Source of the DNA: Syntrophaceae bacterium
GTDB taxonomy: Bacteria; Desulfobacterota; Syntrophia; Syntrophales; UBA5619
Assembly: GCA_023249795.1 (NCBI GenBank)
Contig: JAHFBU010000099.1
Span: 1 to 6,364 of the forward strand
DNA length: 6,364 nt
Reading direction: 5' to 3'
The position numbers and the translations under genes are program-made. Of the stretch, positions 1-5,339 are shown one piece after another. Numbering within the stretch: position 1 is the first letter of the stretch; each line of letters starts with the position of its first letter. The notes beneath the pieces are model-generated. The model was not told the origin of the DNA and made no database searches. It saw nothing but the letters and a program-made list of their open reading frames with translations.

Positions 1-33
1 TTTTACGAGTTCGTCAAGTGTTGTGTTCCCAAA

Positions 34-447
34 TTAAACATCGAACACCACCCTGGCTTTCCACCCGTCTTCTGTTCTCTCGACCGAGGCCTGATGGTAG
101 GTCACCGCCTTGATCTCCTGTTCGATCCGGTGGTGCGCGGGATCGAACCGCTCTCCCCGAATGAGCGCCTTGAGCTGCCGGGAATCGACCTCCCGCACGA
201 GACAGCTCTTCATCAGAAAGCCGTCGCCGTTAAAGGCATCCAGGAGTTCCCGCAGGAAATTGACGAGCAGATCGGCCGCGTCCTCGCCTTCGATGACGAT
301 CTCGCGCGACGTTTCGGCCCGGACTGTCGCAAGATCCGTCAGCAGATCGAAAAGGGCGATCGCGGCGCCCGCGTAGATCTCCTCCAGCGTGGCAGCCGTC
401 ACCTCCACGCCCAGATCGGCCGTATGGTCGAAAACACGATAGCCCAT
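34..447 (-). CDS. Archease (RtcB RNA-ligase activator family)
   Basis: This 137-residue protein matches the small archease family in length and ends. The N-terminus has the signature DHTADLG (residues 7-13) and the C-terminus has the hydrophobic VVFDV. In characterised archeases an Asp of the DHTAD motif and an Asp next to the C-terminus form the metal site; here these would be D11 and D136, both present. Family role: archease acts in the cytoplasm and speeds guanylylation and turnover of the RNA ligase RtcB in tRNA splicing or RNA repair. No rtcB lies in this window, so the partner must be elsewhere. The start ATG lies 2 bases after the stop of the upstream metallo-hydrolase gene. With only a weak AGGA next to it, translation is probably coupled. 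No terminator is visible in the 33 bases downstream. The family call is firm; the role here is by analogy. Confidence 0.93.
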   Translation of the reverse strand: MGYRVFDHTADLGVEVTAATLEEIYAGAAIALFDLLTDLATVRAETSREIVIEGEDAADLLVNFLRELLDAFNGDGFLMKSCLVREVDSRQLKALIRGERFDPAHHRIEQEIKAVTYHQASVERTEDGWKARVVFDV

Positions 448-449
448 TC

Positions 450-1184
450 CTACTTCATCCGGCGGATCCGGATTTCGATCCCTTTCTCATCCTTCAGCAG
501 GGGCTGAAGTTTCGACATATCCGTATCCGTCGTATGATACGGATAGAGGATCGCCGGTTTCACCATGCGGGCGGCGTCCGCCGCCATCTCCGGGGTCATC
601 GTGTAGGGGAGGTTCATCGGCAGGAAGGCGACGTCGATCCGGCCGAGCCCCTTCATCTCCGGGATGTTTTCGGTGTCGCCGGCGACATAGAGCCGCTTGT
701 CGCCAAGGGTCAGGATATATCCGTTTCCGACCCCTTTGGCGTGATAGGGGACGCCGGGGCTCCGCATGTGGACGAGGTTGTACGCCGGCACCGCCTCGAT
801 CCGGATGCCGTCGATGGTCGTCTCCTCCCCGTTTTTCAGGACGATGCCGTCCTTCGTCTTCGCCGCACAAAGCGATGTCAGGACCAGCTTCGTGCCGCTC
901 TTCCTGATTATATTGATCGCCTCCAAATCGAAGTGGTCTCCATGCTCGTGGCCCACCAGGATCAGATCGGCCTTCGGTAGCTTCGAGTAATCCCCGAACT
1001 CCCCCGCCGGATCGTTGTAGATCACCTTCCCCCCGAACTCAAACATCAACGAAGCGTGGCCGATAAAAGTGATCTTGAGGTCACCGGCCGAGGTCGGCAG
1101 GCGGTCCGTCTCAAATGTTCCGGCCGCAAACAACGGCGACGCCGACATCGCCGCGCATAAGGCCCATCCCAGAAATGCTTTCAT
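450..1184 (-). CDS. Exported metallo-beta-lactamase-fold hydrolase (UPF0173/UlaG-like)
   Basis: The chosen start gives 244 residues. It has a strong GGAGG seven bases upstream and puts a signal-peptide-like segment first: a Lys, a hydrophobic stretch at about residues 4-19, then an Ala-rich likely cleavage region near 20-21. An in-frame ATG at 1247 would add 21 polar residues and bury that signal, so I reject it. Metal-binding motifs are clear: HEHGDH at 79-84 (the HxHxDH motif), AGDT with D170, and YPYH with H217; H139 or H148 is the likely additional ligand. The short single-domain layout resembles UPF0173/UlaG-like hydrolases, which bind two metal ions; the substrate cannot be read from sequence. 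Family members are often cytoplasmic, so an export signal is notable. It is the first gene of an operon with archease, but periplasmic and cytoplasmic locations make a direct joint function unlikely. Confidence 0.88.
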   Translation of the reverse strand: MKAFLGWALCAAMSASPLFAAGTFETDRLPTSAGDLKITFIGHASLMFEFGGKVIYNDPAGEFGDYSKLPKADLILVGHEHGDHFDLEAINIIRKSGTKLVLTSLCAAKTKDGIVLKNGEETTIDGIRIEAVPAYNLVHMRSPGVPYHAKGVGNGYILTLGDKRLYVAGDTENIPEMKGLGRIDVAFLPMNLPYTMTPEMAADAARMVKPAILYPYHTTDTDMSKLQPLLKDEKGIEIRIRRMK

Positions 1185-1186
1185 CT

Positions 1187-1196
1187 CCTCACCTCC
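1187..1196 (-). promoter_or_regulatory. Ribosome binding site that sets the hydrolase start
   Basis: Read on the minus strand this is GGAGGTGAGG, a near-perfect anti-16S match. GGAGG ends seven bases before the ATG at 1184. It decides the start in favour of the form with a signal peptide over the longer in-frame ORF from 1247. Confidence 0.8.
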
Positions 1197-1228
1197 ATGC
1201 CATAACAATGGCGCCTTCCGGCCGTGGT

Positions 1229-1265
1229 TAAAATCATTTGACTTCATGGCAAACGCTTGATTTTA
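1229..1265. promoter_or_regulatory. AT-rich 8-bp inverted repeat in the leader of the hydrolase-archease transcript
   Basis: TAAAATCA at 1229-1236 and its exact reverse complement TGATTTTA at 1258-1265 are separated by 21 bases. The predicted transcription start of the leftward operon is near 1268, so the repeat would begin only a few bases into the mRNA. It could form a 5' stem-loop, or serve as a spaced operator for a dimeric repressor. The arms are AT-rich and the loop is long, so the RNA hairpin would be weak. The function is not known; the repeat itself is seen directly. Confidence 0.45.
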
Positions 1266-1274
1266 CGCGGTGTA

Positions 1275-1303
1275 ACTGTAGGGAAAGGGGTCGTGTATGT
1301 CAA
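1275..1303 (-). promoter_or_regulatory. Sigma70-type promoter of the hydrolase-archease operon
   Basis: On the minus strand TTGACA (1298-1303, a perfect -35) is followed by exactly 17 bases and then TACAGT (1275-1280, four of six matches to TATAAT). Initiation would be near 1268, giving an 84-base leader before the hydrolase ATG. It is the only well-spaced consensus pair I see upstream of that gene. Prediction from sequence only. Confidence 0.65.
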
Positions 1304-1369
1304 GGGGATTTTGGTGAATGACCATCCAACCAGAGGTGCGATGAATCCCCATGCGCTTATTAAAATGAC

Positions 1370-1398
1370 TTGACATCGGGCTCACTGCAAGATTAACT
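1370..1398 (+). promoter_or_regulatory. Probable promoter of the hcp operon
   Basis: TTGACA (1370-1375) is a perfect -35 match, followed by 17 bases and TTAACT (1393-1398), a weak -10 matching at three positions. Initiation near 1405 would give a leader of about 44 bases. A good -35 with a poor -10 could suit an activated or regulated gene. In Desulfobacterota hcp is commonly controlled by the CRP/FNR-type regulator HcpR under nitrosative stress, but I could not find a convincing palindromic site of that type here. An alternative -10, TAAAAT at 1361-1366, has no acceptable -35. Confidence 0.5.
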
Positions 1399-1436
1399 CG
1401 ACCGATCCCTGCACTCGCCGCGGGGTCGTTAAAATG

Positions 1437-1444
1437 AGGAGGTG
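1437..1444 (+). promoter_or_regulatory. Ribosome binding site that sets the hcp start
   Basis: AGGAGGTG ends four bases before the ATG at 1449. An in-frame ATG at 1434 lies upstream of this site and would add five residues (MRRCN) in front of the conserved MFCYQCE N-terminus. The site therefore supports 1449. Confidence 0.8.
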
Positions 1445-1448
1445 CAAT

Positions 1449-3077
1449 ATGTTTTGTTATCAGTGTGAACAGACCGCCCGTGGAGAGGGGTGCGGCAAGT
1501 CCGGGGTCTGCGGGAAACTGCCGGATGTGGCCGCCCTGCAGGATCTTCTCGTCTATGCCCTGACTGGTATGGCGCAGGCCGCCGTGGCCGCCGCGAAGGC
1601 AGGAATCCGTGATCGCGCTGTCGATCTCTTCACCTGCGAAGCCCTTTTCGCTACCCTGACGAACGTCGATTTTGATCCGGCGCGCATCGCGCCCCTGATT
1701 CGCCGGGCCGCGGTCCTCCGCGATGAACTGCTCGCGAAACTCCATGCCGCGGGCAAGACCTTCGATCTGCCGGGCGAAGCCGCGACATTCAAGCCGGCGG
1801 ACGACCTCGATGGAATGGTCGCGCAGGGCGAGGCGCACGGCGTCCGCTCCTATCCTGCCGTCGATCCGGATGTCCTCTCCCTCAAGCATACGCTGCTCTA
1901 TGGGATCAAGGGAATCGCCGCCTACGCGGACCACGCCCAGATCCTCGGCCAGGAAGACGACGCGGTCTTCGCCTTTCTCCATGAGGCGCTCGTGGCGCTG
2001 ACCGATGAAAAACTCGACCTGGAGACGGCGCTGGGGCTCGTCATGAGATGCGGCCAGATCAACCTCCGGGCAATGGAACTTCTTGACGCGGCCAACACAG
2101 GGGCCTATGGCCACCCGACGCCCGTGAAGGTGCCCCTTGGCGCAAAGAAGGGGCGGGCGGTCCTCGTATCGGGACACGACCTCAAGGATCTCGAAGAACT
2201 CCTGAAGCAGACGGAGGGGAAGGGTATCTTCGTCTATACCCACGGCGAGATGCTTCCCGCCCACGGCTATCCGGGACTCAAGAAATACGGCCACTTTTAC
2301 GGACACTACGGAACGGCCTGGCAGAACCAGGCGAAGGAGTTCGCGGCCTTCCCCGGGGCGATCCTGATGACGACCAACTGCATCCAGAGGCCGCAGGAGG
2401 CCTACAAGGACAACATCTTCACCTCGGGTCTCGTTGCCTGGCCCGGCGTGATGCATATTGCCGACCGGAATTTCACGCCGGTCATCGAAAAGGCACTGGC
2501 GCTTCCCGGATTCGAGGCGGATACCGAGGGGAAGACCGTCATGACGGGGTTTGCCCGCAACGCGGTCCTCGGCGTCGCGGACCGGATCATCGCAGCGGTG
2601 CAGGAAAAGCAGATCCGGCATTTCTTCCTGGTGGCGGGCTGTGATGGCGCAAAGCCGGGGCGGAACTACTACACGGAGTTTGTGGAGAAGGTGCCGGCGG
2701 ACTGCATCGTTATGACGCTTGCCTGCGGAAAGTTCCGCTTCTTCGACCAGGAGCTTGGGACGATCGGCGGCATTCCACGCCTGCTCGACATGGGCCAGTG
2801 CAACGACGCCTATTCGGCGATCCAGGTGGCGGTCGCGCTGTCCAAGGCCTTCGGCGTCGGGGTGAACGACCTGCCGCTGTCGATGGTCCTCTCCTGGTAT
2901 GAGCAGAAGGCGGTGGCGATTCTGCTGACGCTCCTGTCTCTCGGGATCAGGAATATCCGTCTGGGTCCGTCGCTTCCGGCCTTCATTACGCCGAACGTGC
3001 TGAATCTCCTCGTCGAGAAGTTCGGAATCAAACCGATCACGACGCCGGACGATGACCTCAAGGCGATTCTCGGCTGA
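1449..3077 (+). CDS. hcp: Hybrid-cluster protein, class I (hydroxylamine/NO reductase)
   Basis: The 542-residue protein has the usual length of a class I Hcp. The N-terminal cysteines C3, C6, C15 and C21 have C-x2-C-x8-C-x5-C spacing, as in Desulfovibrio Hcp, and bind the proximal 4Fe-4S cluster. All ligands of the 4Fe-2S-2O hybrid cluster can be placed: H243, E267, C311, C398 (in AGCDGAKPG, the persulfide position), C426, C451, E485 and K487. A complete ligand set implies an active enzyme. Family knowledge: cytoplasmic; reduces hydroxylamine to ammonia in vitro, and acts in NO detoxification (reduction to N2O) and protein S-nitrosylation in anaerobes. No hcr reductase or HcpR-type regulator gene is visible, so the electron donor is unknown. 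The start is set by AGGAGGTG just upstream. It is probably the first gene of an operon, with the next gene 36 bases downstream and no terminator between them. Confidence 0.97.
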   Translation: MFCYQCEQTARGEGCGKSGVCGKLPDVAALQDLLVYALTGMAQAAVAAAKAGIRDRAVDLFTCEALFATLTNVDFDPARIAPLIRRAAVLRDELLAKLHAAGKTFDLPGEAATFKPADDLDGMVAQGEAHGVRSYPAVDPDVLSLKHTLLYGIKGIAAYADHAQILGQEDDAVFAFLHEALVALTDEKLDLETALGLVMRCGQINLRAMELLDAANTGAYGHPTPVKVPLGAKKGRAVLVSGHDLKDLEELLKQTEGKGIFVYTHGEMLPAHGYPGLKKYGHFYGHYGTAWQNQAKEFAAFPGAILMTTNCIQRPQEAYKDNIFTSGLVAWPGVMHIADRNFTPVIEKALALPGFEADTEGKTVMTGFARNAVLGVADRIIAAVQEKQIRHFFLVAGCDGAKPGRNYYTEFVEKVPADCIVMTLACGKFRFFDQELGTIGGIPRLLDMGQCNDAYSAIQVAVALSKAFGVGVNDLPLSMVLSWYEQKAVAILLTLLSLGIRNIRLGPSLPAFITPNVLNLLVEKFGIKPITTPDDDLKAILG

Positions 3078-3113
3078 ACGGTTTGCCGTGGATTATTTGT
3101 GACGAGGGCATCC

Positions 3114-4565
3114 ATGATCACCGCCGTTATCCCCGGGGGCGCCGGTCCCCGCAATGAAGGACTCGTTGGGGAGCTTCTCCGGGACCCCCTGATCCGGAAG
3201 GTCATCGTCCTCGGCGCGGAGAATGGATATCCGCTGCCGCCTGGCTGCAGGGCGTTTGCCTGCGACGAACCCGCCTCAGGCCGGACCTGGAACAGCCTTA
3301 TCGCAGAGATTCCTACACGCTATCTGCTCTATTTTTTCTCCGGAGATGTCCGGCCCGATCCCCGAGCCGCCGGCCGCCTGCTCGCCGTGGCCGAGGAGAC
3401 CGGGGCGGGAATGGTCTATGCGGACTATGCCGAGATGCGCGGCGATACCCTGCGGGAACATCCTGTAAACGACTATCAGCAGGGAAGCATCCGCGACGGA
3501 TTTGATTTCGGCCCCCTGATTCTCATTTCGAAGGCCGCCGCCCGCCGGGCGCTCCGAAAACAGGGCGAGATTCCGCCCTGGCAATGGGCGGGCTTTTACG
3601 ATCTTCGCCTGAAGCTCTCGACCGATCATGAACTCTTCCACCTCCCGGAGCGGCTCTGCGTCGTGGAGGAGGCCGCAAGCGGCGCGGGCCACTTTGCCTA
3701 CGTCGATCCGCGAAACCGGGCATTCCAGCAGGAGATGGAGGAGGCCGCGACGGCGCATCTCAAGCGGATCGGGGCGTGGCTTGCCCCGGTGTTTCGAGAC
3801 ATTCCGCCATCGGACCAACCCTTTCCGCTGGAGGCGAGCGTCGTCATCCCCGTGCGGAACCGCGTGCGGACCGTGGCGGAAGCGGTAAAGAGCGCCCTCG
3901 CGCAGCGGACCGATTTTCCCTTTAATGTGATCGTCGTGGACAACCATTCCACCGACGGCACGACGGCGATCCTCGCGGATCTCGTTGGGCGGCACCCTGC
4001 CCTGAAACATCTCATCCCTAAGCGGCTGGACCTCTCCATCGGCGGCTGCTGGAACGAGGCGGTCTATTCCGAAACCTGCGGACGCTTTGCGGTCCAGCTC
4101 GATTCGGACGACCTCTATTCCGGCGAAGGTGTCCTCCAGCGCCTCGTCGATGCGCTGCGGCGGGAGAACTGCGCGCTGGTGGTCGGCTCCTACACGATCG
4201 TCGACGGCAACCTGCGGGAGATCCCGCCGGGGTTGATCGACCACCGGGAGTGGACCGACGCCAACGGGCGGAACAACGCCCTGCGCATCAACGGCCTCGG
4301 TGCGCCGAGGGCCTTCAACACGGAAATCCTCCGCCGGACGGGATTTCCGAATGTCGGCTACGGCGAGGATTACGCGGTTGCCCTCCGCCTCTCCCGCGAA
4401 TATCGCGTCGGGCGGATCTACGACAGCCTGTATCTCTGCCGCCGCTGGGAGGGAAACACGGACGCGGCCCTTTCCATCGAGCAGGCGAATCGCAATGACG
4501 CCTACAAGGACCGGCTCCGAACCATCGAAATCCGGGCGCGCCGGAGAATGAACGGTGCAAAATGA
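3114..4565 (+). CDS. Tandem-domain family 2 glycosyltransferase
   Basis: From ATG 3114, preceded by GAGGG, the protein is 483 residues. A GTG at 3099 in the same frame is the alternative start, adding five residues. The C-terminal half is a canonical GT2 (GT-A fold) domain: SVVIPVRNR (242-250), VVDNHSTDGT (274-283), the DxD-like metal/nucleotide-sugar motif LDSDD (329-333), and GEDYA (417-421) as the likely catalytic-base region. The N-terminal half (about 1-185) looks like a second GT-A domain: it opens with ITAVIPGG and has YFFSGDVRPDP (73-83) where a DxD motif would fall, so it is probably degenerate or non-catalytic. No membrane segments or signal are apparent, so it is likely cytoplasmic. 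Donor and acceptor cannot be read from the sequence. The stop codon overlaps the mobB start as ATGA, implying co-translation. No other cell-envelope or polysaccharide gene is nearby, which makes its place between hcp and mobB odd. Confidence 0.87.
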   Translation: MITAVIPGGAGPRNEGLVGELLRDPLIRKVIVLGAENGYPLPPGCRAFACDEPASGRTWNSLIAEIPTRYLLYFFSGDVRPDPRAAGRLLAVAEETGAGMVYADYAEMRGDTLREHPVNDYQQGSIRDGFDFGPLILISKAAARRALRKQGEIPPWQWAGFYDLRLKLSTDHELFHLPERLCVVEEAASGAGHFAYVDPRNRAFQQEMEEAATAHLKRIGAWLAPVFRDIPPSDQPFPLEASVVIPVRNRVRTVAEAVKSALAQRTDFPFNVIVVDNHSTDGTTAILADLVGRHPALKHLIPKRLDLSIGGCWNEAVYSETCGRFAVQLDSDDLYSGEGVLQRLVDALRRENCALVVGSYTIVDGNLREIPPGLIDHREWTDANGRNNALRINGLGAPRAFNTEILRRTGFPNVGYGEDYAVALRLSREYRVGRIYDSLYLCRRWEGNTDAALSIEQANRNDAYKDRLRTIEIRARRRMNGAK

Positions 4566-5065
4566 TTCCCATCGTCTCCATTGTCGGCAAATCCAATTCG
4601 GGGAAGACCACACTGATCGAGAAGCTCATCGCCGAGCTGATGCAGAGGGGCTGGCGGGTGGCGACGATCAAGCACAACCTCCACGGTTTCGAAATCGATC
4701 ACGAGGGGAAGGACAGTTGGCGCCACAAGAAGGCGGGCGCCGTGACGACGGTTCTGGCCTCACCCCATCGGGTCGCCGTCATCGAGGATGTCGACACCGA
4801 TTACGAACTCGCCGAAATCCGGGAGCGCTACATCCGGAATGCGGACATCATCCTGGCGGAAGGGTACAAGGGGAATCCCCACCCGAAGATCGAGCTCTTC
4901 CGAAGCGAACTGAGGCAGGAACGTCTCTGCGGCCCGGAGGATAACCTCATCGCCCTGGCCTTCGACCGGCCTGTTTCCGCAGAGGTCCCCTGTTTCAACC
5001 GGGACGACTCGGCGGGGATCGCGGATCTGATCGAAGAACGTTTTCTCCTACCGAAGAGAGACTGA
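4562..5065 (+). CDS. mobB: MobB, GTP-binding molybdopterin-guanine dinucleotide biosynthesis adaptor
   Basis: The 167 residues match the usual MobB length. The P-loop GKSNSGKT spans residues 9-16. The MobB-specific segment KHNLHGFEID ... GKDSWRHKKAGA covers about 38-60. A Walker B-like DIILAEGYK lies at 95-103, followed by KIELFR, as expected for the family. Known role: a small GTPase-like protein that associates with MobA and assists attachment of GMP to molybdopterin, giving the bis-MGD cofactor of DMSO-reductase-family enzymes such as formate dehydrogenases and nitrate reductases. It is cytoplasmic and accessory rather than strictly essential in E. coli. The start overlaps the glycosyltransferase stop by four bases, and the nearest GGAGA is 14 bases away, so translational coupling is likely. 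No mobA or moeA is visible beside it. Confidence 0.95.
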   Translation: MIPIVSIVGKSNSGKTTLIEKLIAELMQRGWRVATIKHNLHGFEIDHEGKDSWRHKKAGAVTTVLASPHRVAVIEDVDTDYELAEIRERYIRNADIILAEGYKGNPHPKIELFRSELRQERLCGPEDNLIALAFDRPVSAEVPCFNRDDSAGIADLIEERFLLPKRD

Positions 5066-5091
5066 AGGTTGGAAGGGAGCATCAGAACATG

Positions 5092-5120
5092 TGGGGACAC
5101 CTTGCTGCAAGGTGTCCCCA
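5092..5120. repeat. Perfect 29-base palindrome, REP-like
   Basis: The arms TGGGGACACCTTGC (5092-5105) and GCAAGGTGTCCCCA (5107-5120) are exact reverse complements around a single T at 5106. As RNA or single-stranded DNA this folds into a very stable, GC-rich hairpin. No T-run follows, so it is not a standard intrinsic terminator, although it could protect the 3' end of the mobB mRNA. A core copy, GTGTCCCC, recurs at 5139-5146 preceded by GGAAC, and AGAACATGTGGGGACAC begins just left of the palindrome. This clustering suggests a dispersed repetitive extragenic element of the kind mobilised by IS200-like (RAYT) transposases; that link is inference. Confidence 0.6.
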
Positions 5121-5276
5121 GCCCGAAGGGATCGGAACGTGTCCCCGGAAAACCCTGGTGACGTGTACTTTTGAGAAAAAATGGGGTGAGTGGTTGATTG
5201 CTCGCTCGCACCTTCAAGTCCTTGAAACCGACTTTCCGATAAGAGTGAAAATTATCGATGAAAAGCGCGTACCTTA

Positions 5277-5321
5277 AGAACATGCATTTCTCTCACTTCT
5301 AAGGAAGTGATAATATGTTCT
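5277..5321. terminator. Compound hairpin in convergent intergenic region, possible terminator
   Basis: An outer stem pairs AGAACAT (5277-5283) with ATGTTCT (5315-5321). Inside it TCACTTC (5293-5299) pairs perfectly with GAAGTGA (5304-5310) around the loop TAAG. On the plus strand the structure is followed by the T-rich CGCGTTTATTTTAG. On the minus strand it begins 19 bases after the stop codon of the dockerin-like gene but lacks a T-run. It could end transcription from one or both sides, but it is not a textbook rho-independent terminator. Confidence 0.35.
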
Positions 5322-5339
5322 CGCGTTTATTTTAGCCTT

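Larger units (their letters stand above)
5066..5339. other. Intergenic region after mobB, no convincing gene
   Basis: This 274-base stretch lies between the end of mobB (plus) and the end of the dockerin-like gene (minus), so it is a convergent intergenic region. It holds a perfect palindrome (5092-5120), a partial copy of that palindrome's core (5139-5146), and a compound hairpin close to the right-hand gene (5277-5321). Bases 5150-5275 show nothing I recognise. A 62-codon open frame from 5089 runs through the palindrome, has no family resemblance and no ribosome binding site, and I do not call it. Confidence 0.7.

Noticed and set aside
1365..1410. An FNR/HcpR-type palindromic operator upstream of hcp
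   Set aside because: Only single half-site-like words (TTGAC) are present; no matching inverted half lies at the right spacing.
1263..2621. A 452-codon open frame on the minus strand opposite hcp
   Set aside because: It lies antisense to a gene with all expected Hcp active-site residues. GC-rich third codon positions routinely keep the opposite strand open. The protein has no recognisable motif and runs into the promoter region.
3078..3089. A small hairpin (ACGG-TTTG-CCGT) between hcp and the glycosyltransferase as a terminator
   Set aside because: The stem is only four base pairs and no T-run follows. The 36-base gap fits an operon better.
3114..4565. That the gene next to mobB might be mobA (also a GT-A-like fold)
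   Set aside because: It lacks the MobA N-terminal GGxSxRMG-type loop, is more than twice MobA's length, and has classical GT2 motifs instead.
3276..4613. A 445-codon open frame on the minus strand opposite the glycosyltransferase
   Set aside because: Another antisense shadow of a GC-rich gene. Its translation is rich in Arg, Gly and Pro without domain signatures, and it overlaps a convincing GT2 gene and the mobB start.
5092..5120. The 29-base palindrome as an intrinsic terminator for mobB
   Set aside because: The hairpin is strong but is followed by AGCCCGAAGG rather than a T-tract.
5089..5277. A 62-codon open frame after mobB
   Set aside because: It begins inside the palindrome region, has no ribosome binding site and resembles no family I recognise.
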